A stretch of 64,000 nt of DNA from Candidatus Anammoxibacter sp. Its GTDB lineage: Bacteria > Planctomycetota > Brocadiia > Brocadiales > Anammoxibacteraceae. This document shows, in pieces, positions 34,815 through 43,529 of the stretch (its first letter is position 1; the number at the start of each line of letters is the position of its first letter). A program made the translations under genes and the position numbers. The notes under the pieces were generated by a model, which ran no database searches, was not told where the DNA came from, and was given only the letters and a program-made list of their open reading frames with translations. The stretch is from positions 1-64,000 of the forward strand of contig JAIQZQ010000121.1 of assembly GCA_021777105.1 (NCBI GenBank), in the 5' to 3' direction.

Positions 34815-35117
34815 TTTTGCTCCCTAACTGGGGTTTTGAAGCGAGGTGGAAACTTAAATTGAGAGATTTTAAATTCGCCCCCTATCCCATAATCACTCCT
34901 AATAAAGTGGAGGAGGGATTTGTCTTTTTAGGCCCGTTTTGGCATAAATGAATATTGAGCCGCTTGCCTGATCTGGAATTCTTCTTTATGCATGGAAAAT
35001 AGGCTTTTAATGTTTAGGCAAGTTTGTTAATTTATAATAGATTTTCAAATATAAAAATAACTTTTGTTGACTGGGAATGTTAATTTTATGCGCATCTATA
35101 TATAAGGAGTGTTATTT

Positions 35118-35669
35118 GTGATTAAAAAGGCTTTTAAACTAGTCGCGGTTTTGTTTTTAATGCAATTATTTATATCAGCCGGTTTTGCGCCAAATTACTC
35201 TAATTGTAAAGGTGAAGCGAATGCCGGGGGTGAGAAGAGTCATTTAATTAAAGATGGGAAGGGGTTAAAGATGGATGAAAAAGTGGCAAAAAGCGATGAG
35301 GAGTGGAAAAAGGTTCTTACTGCTGAACAATTTGAAGTTGCCAGGAAAAAGGGGACGGAGCCTCCATTTTCAGGCAAATATAATAATTTTAAGGAAAAAG
35401 GGGTGTTTTTGTGCGTTTGTTGCGGCAATGAGCTTTTTGGTTCTGAAACAAAGTATGATTCGGGCTCTGGTTGGCCAAGTTTTATGGATGAGCTGTCTCA
35501 GGGCGCGGTTAGGCTGCATGCGGATAATAGTCATGGAATGGTCAGGGTTGAGGTTTTATGCGGAAGGTGCGACGCGCATTTGGGGCATGTGTTTGACGAT
35601 GGGCCTCCACCATTGGGTAAACGGTTTTGTATTAATTCATTATCGCTGAAATTTGATAAAAGAGATTAA
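35118..35669 (+). CDS. msrB: Exported peptide-methionine (R)-S-oxide reductase
   Basis: Repairs oxidised methionine (R-sulfoxide form) in proteins. The 183-residue protein has an N-terminal hydrophobic segment typical of Sec export (residues about 6-24), so it probably acts in the periplasm or envelope. The MsrB domain shows the zinc cysteines C-V-C-C-G-N and C-G-R-C-D, the S-G-S-G-W-P-S-F loop, G-H-V-F-D-D-G and the catalytic cysteine in R-F-C-I-N-S. The GTG start at 35118 fits AAGGAG eight bases upstream. It stands alone between oriC and rplM. Confidence 0.93.
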   Translation: MIKKAFKLVAVLFLMQLFISAGFAPNYSNCKGEANAGGEKSHLIKDGKGLKMDEKVAKSDEEWKKVLTAEQFEVARKKGTEPPFSGKYNNFKEKGVFLCVCCGNELFGSETKYDSGSGWPSFMDELSQGAVRLHADNSHGMVRVEVLCGRCDAHLGHVFDDGPPPLGKRFCINSLSLKFDKRD

Positions 35670-35725
35670 AAAATAGGCGAAAAAGATGAAAAATGCAATA
35701 AAACAGGCCTTCAGCAATCTTATAG

Positions 35726-35754
35726 TTGACAACATTGCCATATTTTGATAATAT
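35726..35754 (+). promoter_or_regulatory. Strong sigma-70 promoter of rplM-rpsI
   Basis: Consensus TTGACA (35726-35731), a 17-base spacer and TAATAT (35749-35754), with about 34 bases of leader to the rplM ATG. An AAGGAT lies upstream of that ATG. Confidence 0.85.
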
Positions 35755-35794
35755 TGGCGTTTTATTATTTCCAGAGAATTAAGGATAGGTTTTT

Positions 35795-36232
35795 ATGATT
35801 ACCACAAATACTTTTATAGCGAAAAAAGAGAGTGTTAAGCACAATTGGCATATAATTGACGCAAATAACCTGATTTTGGGTAGAATGGCCGTCAAAATAG
35901 CCACTGTCTTAATGGGCAAGCACAAACCGGAGTATACTCCTCATGTTGACACCGGCGATTTTGTTATTGTTGTCAACGCTGACAAAATACGTTTAACCGG
36001 CAAAAAGATGAAAGAGAAGATGTATTATTTTCATACAGGATATATAGGCGGTCTTAATGAGCGCCCATTTGAGTGGATGATGAAAAAGTCGGCTGAGCGG
36101 GTTATTATGCTTGCTGTTAGAAGAATGTTGCCGAAAAACAAATTGGCGCAAAAAATGTTAACGAAATTAAAGGTTTATCAGGGGCCTGATCATCCGCATG
36201 ATGCTCAACAGCCTGAACCTTTAACAATATAA
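35795..36232 (+). CDS. rplM: 50S ribosomal protein L13
   Basis: 145-residue early-assembly 23S rRNA-binding protein of the large subunit. Family motifs W-H-I-I-D-A, L-G-R-M-A, L-M-G-K-H-K-P and the V-Y-x-G-x-x-H-P-H-x-A-Q-Q-P segment near the end are all present. It is first in a two-gene operon with rpsI, 33 bases apart, under a strong promoter. Confidence 0.97.
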   Translation: MITTNTFIAKKESVKHNWHIIDANNLILGRMAVKIATVLMGKHKPEYTPHVDTGDFVIVVNADKIRLTGKKMKEKMYYFHTGYIGGLNERPFEWMMKKSAERVIMLAVRRMLPKNKLAQKMLTKLKVYQGPDHPHDAQQPEPLTI

Positions 36233-36265
36233 TAATTTTAATAATTTTTTAAAAAGTGAATAGAT

Positions 36266-36661
36266 ATGGTTGAGAATCCTTATATTTGGGGAACAGGAAG
36301 AAGAAAAAGCTCTATTGCCAGAGTTCGTATTAAAAAAGGCACTGGAAGGATTTTTCTAAATTCTACTGAATTTGATGTTTATTTTGTAAGAGAAAGAGAT
36401 AGGGCTATTGCATGCGAGCCGTTGAAAGCGACAAAAACATTGGCCAAGTATGATGTTTGGGCGAATGTGAACGGCGGCGGCATCTCCGGGCAAGCCGGGG
36501 CTGTTTCGCTAGGCATTGCCAGAGCTTTGAACAAAGCTGATGATAGTTATGTTGAAACCTTGCGAAGCACCGACCTTTTGACTCGCGACAGCAGGATGAA
36601 AGAGCGTAAAAAATATGGTAAAAAGGGCGCAAGGGCCAGTTTCCAATGGACAAAAAGATAA
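36266..36661 (+). CDS. rpsI: 30S ribosomal protein S9
   Basis: 131-residue small-subunit protein whose basic C-terminal tail reaches the P-site tRNA. Visible are G-T-G-R-R-K-S-S-I-A-R at the start, the N-V-N-G-G-G-I-S-G-Q-A-G-A segment, L-L-T-R-D-S-R-M-K-E-R-K-K-Y-G-K-K-G-A-R, and the conserved Q-W-T-K-R tail in place of the usual F-S-K-R. The operon ends at a hairpin directly after the stop codon. Confidence 0.97.
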   Translation: MVENPYIWGTGRRKSSIARVRIKKGTGRIFLNSTEFDVYFVRERDRAIACEPLKATKTLAKYDVWANVNGGGISGQAGAVSLGIARALNKADDSYVETLRSTDLLTRDSRMKERKKYGKKGARASFQWTKR

Positions 36662-36706
36662 AAACCGGGTGTTTTGCGTCTTTTTTAGACGCAAAACCTG
36701 GTTTTG
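36661..36706. terminator. Bidirectional terminator between rpsI and the epimerase gene
   Basis: Imperfect stem AAACCGGGTGTTTTGCGTCT with AGACGCAAAACCTGGTTT, a T-rich loop and A/T runs on both sides. It serves two converging genes; the epimerase stop codon at 36685 lies inside the hairpin. Confidence 0.8.
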
Positions 36707-37614
36707 TAATATTCCGTTGCAAGTTTTATCCCCTCTTTCAATTCTACATTTGGCTGCCAACCGAGCGTTTTTTGCGCTTTCAGGCTCGTTAGGCATATCC
36801 GGTCAACTTCCCCCAGCCGTTTTTTGTCATAAACAGGTTCCGCAGTTACATTTAGCGCGGTTCTTATCTGGTCGTAAATTTCAAAATCGGTTATTTCCTT
36901 GCCCCATCCAAGATTAAATGCTTCGCATGAATTTATGTGGTCGCAGGCAAGGACATTAGCGTTTGCCACGTCTTTAACATAAACATAATCTCTGGTTTTT
37001 GAGCCGTCGCCGAATATTACTGATTTTGAGCCTTTAAGCATTTGTGTGCTAAAAATAGCGACAACGCCGGCTTCGCCGGAAGGATCTTGCCTTGGGCCGT
37101 AAATATTCGGATATCTCAGGACTATGTAGTTTAATCCCTGTTGCTTATTGATAAAAAGGAAATGCTCAACCGTATGTTTGTTTACACCGTATTGGGATAA
37201 AGGTTCGATCTGATGGTTTTCGTCAACAGGCAAGTATTTTGGCTCGCCATAAATTGCGCCGCCGGTTGAAATATATATAAATCCTTTAACCTTATGCTTT
37301 TTAGACAGTTCTATCAGGTTTAATGATCCTATCATGTTAATCTCGGCGTCCAGAATTGGGTTTTGCATGGATTTTCGGACGTCGACCTGCGCCGCGTGAT
37401 GATCAACAAGGTCGGGCTTCTCTTTCTCAAAAACCTGGTCAAGGTCGTTAAAATTGAGTATGTCTACTTTGTGGAAGACGGCCTTTGGGTTGATATTCTC
37501 TTTTTTTCCTGTTGAGAGGTTGTCTACAATAACAACGTTATGTCCGGCCTCAAGAAAGGCGTCAACTACATGCGAGCCTATAAAGCCCGCGCCGCCGGTG
37601 ACTAATATTTTCAA
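36685..37614 (-). CDS. NAD-dependent sugar epimerase/dehydratase (UDP-glucose 4-epimerase-like)
   Basis: A 309-residue extended short-chain dehydrogenase. The N-terminus has the NAD-binding G-G-A-G-F-I-G-S-H-V motif, followed by D-N-L-S-T-G-K. The active-site Y-G-V-N-K (Y-x-x-x-K) is present with an upstream Ser/Thr (Y-I-S-T-G-G-A-I-Y-G), plus R-Y-P-N-I-Y-G-P-R and D-Y-V-Y-V-K-D-V. The pattern is that of GalE-like 4-epimerases acting on UDP-sugars for polysaccharide or LPS. The substrate is not certain. It converges on rpsI and diverges from ilvD. Confidence 0.92.
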   Translation of the reverse strand: MKILVTGGAGFIGSHVVDAFLEAGHNVVIVDNLSTGKKENINPKAVFHKVDILNFNDLDQVFEKEKPDLVDHHAAQVDVRKSMQNPILDAEINMIGSLNLIELSKKHKVKGFIYISTGGAIYGEPKYLPVDENHQIEPLSQYGVNKHTVEHFLFINKQQGLNYIVLRYPNIYGPRQDPSGEAGVVAIFSTQMLKGSKSVIFGDGSKTRDYVYVKDVANANVLACDHINSCEAFNLGWGKEITDFEIYDQIRTALNVTAEPVYDKKRLGEVDRICLTSLKAQKTLGWQPNVELKEGIKLATEYYKTRFCV

Positions 37615-37775
37615 TTTGGTTTCCTCCGAATGAAGTTTTATAGAAAATTGATCGTAACTAGTTGCAGTAGAATGTTTTATGTGATTTGGTGGTCGAGCAA
37701 AAGCAGCTTGTTTTAATTAAAATGTTAATTTGTTGTTATGCGGCTGATATGTCGGCAAAATAGGGTGGAATTCCC

Positions 37776-37804
37776 TTGACTTGGGTGTTTATATATGCTA
37801 ACAT
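37776..37804 (+). promoter_or_regulatory. Probable ilvD promoter
   Basis: TTGACT (37776-37781), 17 bases, TAACAT (37799-37804), about 75 bases before the ATG at 37882. I see no leader peptide or T-box in the leader, and no good Shine-Dalgarno before the ATG. Confidence 0.5.
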
Positions 37805-37881
37805 TTCATCCCATGTAGTTGCCATGACTGGAGTTAAACACATAACTAAGTTTTTAAAGTTCAATAGTATAGCATAAAAAA

Positions 37882-39534
37882 ATGAATAGTGAAACAATCA
37901 AGTTAGGCGTGGAAAGAGCGCCTGCCAGAGCCCTGTTGCATGCAACAGGAGTTTGCAGAGAAGATTTAAAAAAGCCGTTTATCGGCATAGCAAGTAGTTT
38001 TACCGACCTTATACCGGGACATGTTCATATGAGGCGGCTTGAATCGTCGGTGGAGAAGGGGATATATTCAGGCGGCGGAGTTAGCTTTATTTTTGGCGTT
38101 CCGGGCACTTGCGACGGCATTGCCATGGGCCATAAAGGGATGCATTATTCACTGCCGTTAAGGGATTTAATTGCCGACGCGATAGAGTGCGTTGCCACTG
38201 CTCACTGTTTGGACGCTTTGGTGTTGCTGACTAATTGCGATAAAATTACGCCCGGTATGATCATGGGGTTGGTCAGGTTAAATATACCGGGCATTGTTGT
38301 TACAGCCGGGCCAATGATTTCAGGGCATCATAGAGGGCGGAGGCTATCTTTTGTCAGGGACACCTTTGAAGCCGTAGGCCGGAGGGAGAATAACGAAATA
38401 TCGGAGAAGGAGCTTGAGTGTTTGGAATTGGAAGCTTGCCCCGGGCCGGGCTCATGCCAGGGTTTGTACACCGCCAATACCATGGCTTGCGTGTCAGAGG
38501 CTCTTGGTTTAACCCTGCCAAATTGCGCAACTGCGCCCGCTGTTTCATCGGAAAGGGACAGAATTGCCTACCAAAGCGGGCAAAAAGCCGTTGAGTTGGC
38601 AATAAACGAGATTAAACCCAGCCGGTTTATGAAAAAGGAAAATTTTGACAACGCTATTCTTGTTTCCACCGCGTTGGGCGGTTCGACAAACGCGTGTTTG
38701 CACATCCCGGCAATTGCCCATGAGGCAAAGCTCGAAATTAAAATGGAAACGTTTGATGAAATTAGCTCAAGAGCTCCGCATATTACTAATCTGAGGCCTG
38801 GAGGCGATCATTTTATGGAAGATTTGCACTTTGCCGGAGGCATCCCTGCGGTTATGAAGCGCTTTCAGGATGATCTTAATGATTGCGAGACTGTTAGCGG
38901 GCTTTCTATTTTAGAAATAGCGAAACGCGCCGAGGTTGTTGATGAGGATGTTATCAGAACAAAAGAGAAAGCTTATCACAGCGAAGGTGGAATTGCTGTT
39001 TTAAAAGGAAACATCGCTCCTGATGGAGGCATAGTAAAGCAAACGGCTTTGTCTGAAAAAATGATGAATTTTAAAGGCCCTGCCCGTGTGTTTGAAAGTG
39101 AAGAGGCTGCGATGAAAGAGATAATGGATAAGAAAATCAAGGCCGGGACCGCAATGATTATAAAGTACGAGGGCCCAAAAGGCGGGCCGGGAATGAGAGA
39201 GATGCTTTCTCCGACATCCGCGTTAATGGGGATGGGGCTTGGCGATTCAGTTGCTTTGATAACAGATGGCCGTTTTTCAGGCGGCACGCGCGGCCCGTGC
39301 ATTGGGCATGTTTCACCGGAGGCGATGGACGGAGGGCCTTTGGCAATAGTGGAAGACGGCGATGAAATAGTCATAGACGTGCCGAATAGAAAGTTAAGCG
39401 TTAGTTTGTCTGATGCTGAAATTGCCGACAGGCTTGCCAAATGGAAAGCTCCCGAGCCAAAAATCAAAGATGGATACCTTGCCAAATATGCGAAAAGCGT
39501 CTCTTCGGCTGACAAGGGCGCTGTTTTGAGCTAA
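37882..39534 (+). CDS. ilvD: Dihydroxy-acid dehydratase
   Basis: Iron-sulfur enzyme that dehydrates 2,3-dihydroxy acids in isoleucine and valine synthesis. The 550-residue length is normal. Motifs include P-G-H-V-H-M near residue 46, [10 protein letters not shown], the cluster-region [25 protein letters not shown] and the C-terminal [20 protein letters not shown]. All three cluster cysteines expected for this family are present. It is monocistronic, with its own promoter; tRNA-Gln follows. Confidence 0.97.
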   Translation: MNSETIKLGVERAPARALLHATGVCREDLKKPFIGIASSFTDLIPGHVHMRRLESSVEKGIYSGGGVSFIFGVPGTCDGIAMGHKGMHYSLPLRDLIADAIECVATAHCLDALVLLTNCDKITPGMIMGLVRLNIPGIVVTAGPMISGHHRGRRLSFVRDTFEAVGRRENNEISEKELECLELEACPGPGSCQGLYTANTMACVSEALGLTLPNCATAPAVSSERDRIAYQSGQKAVELAINEIKPSRFMKKENFDNAILVSTALGGSTNACLHIPAIAHEAKLEIKMETFDEISSRAPHITNLRPGGDHFMEDLHFAGGIPAVMKRFQDDLNDCETVSGLSILEIAKRAEVVDEDVIRTKEKAYHSEGGIAVLKGNIAPDGGIVKQTALSEKMMNFKGPARVFESEEAAMKEIMDKKIKAGTAMIIKYEGPKGGPGMREMLSPTSALMGMGLGDSVALITDGRFSGGTRGPCIGHVSPEAMDGGPLAIVEDGDEIVIDVPNRKLSVSLSDAEIADRLAKWKAPEPKIKDGYLAKYAKSVSSADKGAVLS

Positions 39535-39545
39535 ATATACAAGTA

Positions 39546-39619
39546 TACCCGGTAGTGTAATGGCAACACTAGAGATTTTGATTCTCTTATTGGAGGTTCG
39601 AGCCCTCCCCGGGTAGCCA
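39546..39619 (+). tRNA. tRNA-Gln (anticodon TTG), CCA encoded
   Basis: Acceptor stem TACCCGG pairs with CCGGGTA. The D arm has GTGT/ACAC, the anticodon stem is AGAGA/TCTCT with loop TTTTGAT (anticodon TTG), and the T arm is GGAGG-TTCGAGC-CCTCC. Discriminator G is at 39616 and CCA at 39617-39619. Confidence 0.95.
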
Positions 39620-39704
39620 GATTTTTTTATAATAAGTTGATATTTTGTTGTTTTGTGTTTGATTGTTAAATTGATAAGCGATAGGCGGGATCGGGTAATA
39701 AAAT

Positions 39705-40682
39705 ATGGATAAAAAGAAAACGATAGAAATGATGCATAGTTTGAAAATATTTTCAGGCAACGCAAACAAAGACCTTGCCGTGAAAATTTGCGATTATTTA
39801 AATGTGCCGCTTGGCGACGCAACCGCCGAACGTTTTCCGGACGGCGAAATAAATATTAAGGTTAATGAAGATGTCAGGGGGTCTGACGTTTTTTTAATAC
39901 AGCCAACATGCCCTCCTGTTAATGAAAATTTAACGGAATTGCTTATTTTTATTGATTGTTTTAGAAGGGCGTCTTCCGCCAGGATAACCGCGGTTATCCC
40001 GTACTTTGGATATGCCAGAAAAGATAGGAAAGATGAAGGCAGGGTGCCTATTACCGCAAAACTGGTTTCAAATTTGATAACTGAAGCCGGCGCGGACCGC
40101 GTAATTACAATGGATTTGCACGCCGCGCAGATACAGGGTTTTTTTGACATACCGGTAGACCATTTGCTGTCGTTTCCTGTGATTTCAAATTATTACGAGA
40201 GTTTAAACATACCGGATCTTGTGGTTGTTTCGCCGGATGTCGGAGGCATAAAGACCGCAAGGCACTATTCCGAGAAGTTAAAGATAAAATTAGCCATAGT
40301 TGACAAACGCAGGGTTGGGCCGGCTGAGACGGAAGTTGGTTTTGTTATCGGCGATGTTAAGGATAAAAACGTGGTTATTGTAGATGATATGATCGCCACC
40401 GGCGGTTCTATTGTGCAGGCGGCCAATACTTTGAAAGAGAAAGGCGCTAAGGATATTTATGTGGGCGCGACCCATCCGTTGCTTTGCGGCTCGGCTGTTG
40501 AAAAGTTTAAGACCGCGCCTATTAAAGAGTTTGCGGTAACCGACACTATACCTTTAACCGAGAATGCTAAATCTCTTGGCGATAAGATTAAAATTCTGTC
40601 GATTGACAAATTGTTGGGCGAGTCAATAAGAAGGACTCATTTGAACGAATCAATAAGCTCTATGTTTAATGACGCTAAATAG
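39705..40682 (+). CDS. prs: Ribose-phosphate pyrophosphokinase
   Basis: Makes PRPP from ribose 5-phosphate and ATP for nucleotide, histidine and tryptophan synthesis. The 325-residue protein has the typical start (L-K-I-F-S-G-N-A-N-K-D-L-A), F-P-D-G-E-I-N-I-K, the Y-F-G-Y-A-R-K-D-R-K flexible-loop region, M-D-L-H-A-A-Q-I-Q-G-F-F and the PRPP loop V-D-D-M-I-A-T-G-G-S-I. An alternative start at the internal M-M-H-S would give a length nearer the usual 315. It begins the run prs-rplY-rpsF-ssb-rpsR-rplI-dnaB. Confidence 0.97.
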   Translation: MDKKKTIEMMHSLKIFSGNANKDLAVKICDYLNVPLGDATAERFPDGEINIKVNEDVRGSDVFLIQPTCPPVNENLTELLIFIDCFRRASSARITAVIPYFGYARKDRKDEGRVPITAKLVSNLITEAGADRVITMDLHAAQIQGFFDIPVDHLLSFPVISNYYESLNIPDLVVVSPDVGGIKTARHYSEKLKIKLAIVDKRRVGPAETEVGFVIGDVKDKNVVIVDDMIATGGSIVQAANTLKEKGAKDIYVGATHPLLCGSAVEKFKTAPIKEFAVTDTIPLTENAKSLGDKIKILSIDKLLGESIRRTHLNESISSMFNDAK

Positions 40683-40763
40683 GGCGCGGGCTTTGAGGCT
40701 GGTTTTAAGTTAAGTTTTTTATTTGTTTTTTTGTACGATTTATTTGGGGAGGTTATAAACTTC

Positions 40764-41390
40764 ATGTCTACTTATTCATTGCCTGTTGCATTGCGAGACG
40801 TAGTCGGCGGCAACGCTGTCAAACGGTTGCGCAATACAGGCAAAATACCGTCGATTTTGTACGGTCACAAACAGGGAAATATTAATTTGATGGTTTGCAG
40901 AAATGAATTTCAGGGGGCCATAAAAGCCAAAGCCAGAATGGTTAGCCTAAAGTGGGATAATAATGAAGAAACCGCTTTGGTTAAGGAAATTCAATACGAT
41001 TATCTTGGAGACGAAATCGTGCATATTGATTTTGCGCGAACCGACGCGACCGAAACTGTAAACCTTCAGGTTCCTATAGAATTGTTTGGAACTCCTGTAG
41101 GTCTGAAAAGCCATGGAGTGCTGGATCATGCGCTTAAAGAGGTCTCTGTTGAGTGTGTTGTGACGTCAATACCTGAAAAGATAAGAGTTAGCGTTGCTAA
41201 AATAGATGTTGGGCAATCAATTTTAGTTAAAGAGCTTGATCTGCCTGACGGCGTCAAGGTTACAAATAATCCGGATGCTATTGTCGCCGCCGTCAGTGTG
41301 GTAGCGGAAGAAAAAGAGGCGGCTGAAGGCGAAGACATGGCGGAACCGGAGGTTATTACAGCCAAAAAAGAAGATGCGCCTAAAGAATAA
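40764..41390 (+). CDS. rplY: 50S ribosomal protein L25 (Ctc type)
   Basis: 5S rRNA-binding protein of the large subunit. I start at ATG 40764 (M-S-T-Y-S-L-P-V-A), which has GGGGAGG upstream; an earlier in-frame start is not needed. The 208-residue length marks the long Ctc type, with the L25 domain (G-K-I-P-S-I-L-Y-G, then L-V-K-E-I-Q-Y-D) followed by the beta-rich TL5 domain and an acidic tail. It lies directly after prs, a common arrangement. Confidence 0.95.
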   Translation: MSTYSLPVALRDVVGGNAVKRLRNTGKIPSILYGHKQGNINLMVCRNEFQGAIKAKARMVSLKWDNNEETALVKEIQYDYLGDEIVHIDFARTDATETVNLQVPIELFGTPVGLKSHGVLDHALKEVSVECVVTSIPEKIRVSVAKIDVGQSILVKELDLPDGVKVTNNPDAIVAAVSVVAEEKEAAEGEDMAEPEVITAKKEDAPKE

Positions 41391-41463
41391 TCGCCGGCGC
41401 GGCGCGTTGTTGCGCCCGCGTAAATTTATTATTTTATAAACAGCAGAATGGGAGGGTTGCAAT

Positions 41464-41949
41464 TTGAATCGTTATGAAGGCATGTTTCTGGTTGACAATA
41501 CAACTGTAAACAATGATTGGGATAATTTGGTGGGACATATTCAGGGTATACTGACAAAGCATAACTCTGAAAATATTGAGACGCAAAAATGGGGCGAGAG
41601 GAAGCTTGCCTATAAGATCGGCGAACATGTCCACGGCACGTACATTCTTGTTCGTTTTGACGCGCCGAACATAGCTGTTAGCGCGATGCGAAAAGAGTTT
41701 GAGTTGTCCGACAAAATTATAAGGTTGTTAATATTAAGGGATGACGGCAATTTAAGCATGATATCAACCCCTCCGTTTGATGAAGAGGGCAAGAATGAAA
41801 ATGAGGCTCCGGTTACGGATGCTAAAGCGGAAGAAGGCTCTGAAGTTGCGGAGAACGCGGCGCCGGTTAGCGAACCGGATTCCGGCGACAAGCCTGATGA
41901 AGGAGTGGAAGCCGAAGCTGAGAGCAAAGAGGAAGAAGTGACTGCGTAG
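41464..41949 (+). CDS. rpsF: 30S ribosomal protein S6 with acidic tail
   Basis: 161 residues from a TTG start (N-R-Y-E-G-M-F-L-V-D) preceded by GGGAGG. The S6 fold occupies about residues 1-100 and includes the W-G-E-R-K-L-A-Y-K-I motif. The last roughly 55 residues are a low-complexity Glu/Ala/Asp tail. In bacteria S6 binds S18 and 16S rRNA; the next genes, ssb and rpsR, match the classic rpsF-ssb-rpsR-rplI order. Confidence 0.95.
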   Translation: MNRYEGMFLVDNTTVNNDWDNLVGHIQGILTKHNSENIETQKWGERKLAYKIGEHVHGTYILVRFDAPNIAVSAMRKEFELSDKIIRLLILRDDGNLSMISTPPFDEEGKNENEAPVTDAKAEEGSEVAENAAPVSEPDSGDKPDEGVEAEAESKEEEVTA

Positions 41950-41990
41950 CGCAAAATATACGTTTATAACAATATAGGAAAGTTTTTGAT

Positions 41991-42428
41991 ATGCTAAATC
42001 TCAATAAAGTTTTTCTGTTGGGCAATCTTACAAGAGACCCTGAATTAAGATATACACCTAGCGGCACCGCTATTGTGGCGTTCGGCATGGCAATAAATAG
42101 AAGGTTTAAATCCACGGACGGCGAACAAAAAAAGGAAACATGTTTTGTTGACGTTAATATGTTTGGAAGGAGAGCTGAGGTTATTAGCGAATATTTCAGC
42201 AAAGGCTCGCCTATATATATAGAGGGTAGATTGCGATTTGAACAGTGGGAGGGGCAAGACGGACAAAAACGGAACAAACTGGTTGTGGTTGCGGATAATT
42301 TTGAATTTGCGGGCGCCGGGCAAAAAAAGGATGAGGGCGGTATGCCGCGCGACGACACGCAACAAAGTAACAGGAGCGAGACCGGTTTTAACGACGGCGA
42401 AAACAATATGGATGACGCTCCTTTTTAA
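41991..42428 (+). CDS. ssb: Single-stranded DNA-binding protein
   Basis: 145-residue SSB. The OB fold starts L-N-K-V-F-L-L-G-N-L-T-R-D-P-E-L-R-Y, with F-V-D-V-N-M-F-G-R-R-A-E and I-Y-I-E-G-R-L. A flexible linker leads to the acidic protein-binding tip N-M-D-D-A-P-F. It coats single-stranded DNA during replication, and its gene position next to dnaB and ribosomal genes is conserved. Confidence 0.96.
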   Translation: MLNLNKVFLLGNLTRDPELRYTPSGTAIVAFGMAINRRFKSTDGEQKKETCFVDVNMFGRRAEVISEYFSKGSPIYIEGRLRFEQWEGQDGQKRNKLVVVADNFEFAGAGQKKDEGGMPRDDTQQSNRSETGFNDGENNMDDAPF

Positions 42429-42548
42429 ATAAACGCTGAGCTGTTGCCTGCTTTAGTGAGAATAACCCCCGAATGGGATAAATATATATTGAACGGATTA
42501 AAAGGTTTTTGATTTTTAATTTATTTAACGCAGAAGGAAGATTCAAAT

Positions 42549-42800
42549 ATGATTAAGAGAAAGAAGAAATTTGCTCCTAGAAATAATAGAAACAAATTTA
42601 GCGAGCCAAAAAAGTGCAGATTTTGTAAAGATAAAATACTGTATATAGATTATAAAGACACACAGCTATTGCAGAAGTTGACAAACAGTCAGGGCAAGTT
42701 GTTTTCCAGGAAACGGTCTGGAAATTGCGGGAAACATCAACGCAGAGCAAAGATTGCCGTGAAGAGGGCAAGGTTTATTGCTCTTATGCCGTTTGTGTAA
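42549..42800 (+). CDS. rpsR: 30S ribosomal protein S18
   Basis: 83 residues, with the basic N-terminus, C-R-F-C near residue 23 and C-G-K-H near 60, giving the zinc-binding form of S18. The R-R-A-K-I-A-V-K-R-A-R-F-I-A-L-M-P-F end is typical. The 120 bases before it contain a degenerate reverse-oriented copy of the double-hairpin repeat (about 42437-42480). Confidence 0.96.
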   Translation: MIKRKKKFAPRNNRNKFSEPKKCRFCKDKILYIDYKDTQLLQKLTNSQGKLFSRKRSGNCGKHQRRAKIAVKRARFIALMPFV

Positions 42801-43037
42801 ATTGCCGCCGGTTTTATAATGCCGGCGAGCATTCGGATTTTCGATATTAATGCAAATCTTTATACTTCATATCATTTTCAAGAAACAGGCATGCCTTTAT
42901 TTTCAATTCCGCCGGTAACCTAAAATAAAAGATATTTAAAATCAACAAATTATAAACTTGCCGTGATTTGTTGATTCTGAAAATACGGATTGTTATTTTG
43001 AGAATTTGTTGATTCAATAAGCGTATAGGAGAGAAAA

Positions 43038-43529
43038 ATGAAACTGTTGTTAAAAAAAAATGTAGATAAACTGGGGAAGATCGGCAGCGTTGTAAAGGTT
43101 GCCAATGGATACGGGCGAAACTTTTTACTGCCCAAAGGGCTGGCCGTGCCTGTCACGCCGGGCGGATTGCGTCAAATAGAGATTGAGAAAAAGAAGGATG
43201 ACGCCCGCAAGAGAGAAGAAAATGTTAATCTGATGAAGTTGGCAAACGACATGAAGGATTTCTCTTGCACCATTACCGCCAAAGCCAATGAAGAGGGCAA
43301 GTTGTTTGGCTCGGTCACGACACAACTTATTTCAGAATCCCTGAAAAATGAAGGTTTTAATATTGAAGAGGATATGATTGTCCTTGACGAGCCGATTAAA
43401 CAATGCGATGTGTATAATATAACAATTGCAATAAGCGGCGAAATCAAAACCAATATTAAGTTGTGGGTTGTAAAAGAGAACGAAAAAGGCGGCGCTGAAG
43501 TTGAAAACGCCGCGGAAGCTGAAAAATGA
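43038..43529 (+). CDS. rplI: 50S ribosomal protein L9
   Basis: 163 residues. The N-terminal domain (L-L-K-K-N-V-D-K-L-G, then V-K-V-A-N-G-Y-G-R-N-F-L-L-P-K-G-L-A) is followed by the long connecting helix and a C-terminal rRNA-binding domain (L-F-G-S-V-T-T). It ends in an acidic tail. The gap 42801-43037 has only AT-rich DNA with a short palindrome around CAACAAATT. The stop overlaps the dnaB start by four bases. Confidence 0.96.
   Translation: MKLLLKKNVDKLGKIGSVVKVANGYGRNFLLPKGLAVPVTPGGLRQIEIEKKKDDARKREENVNLMKLANDMKDFSCTITAKANEEGKLFGSVTTQLISESLKNEGFNIEEDMIVLDEPIKQCDVYNITIAISGEIKTNIKLWVVKENEKGGAEVENAAEAEK

Noticed and set aside
37805-37881. T-box or leader-peptide attenuator before ilvD
   Set aside because: The leader is short, with no terminator-antiterminator pair and no run of branched-chain codons.
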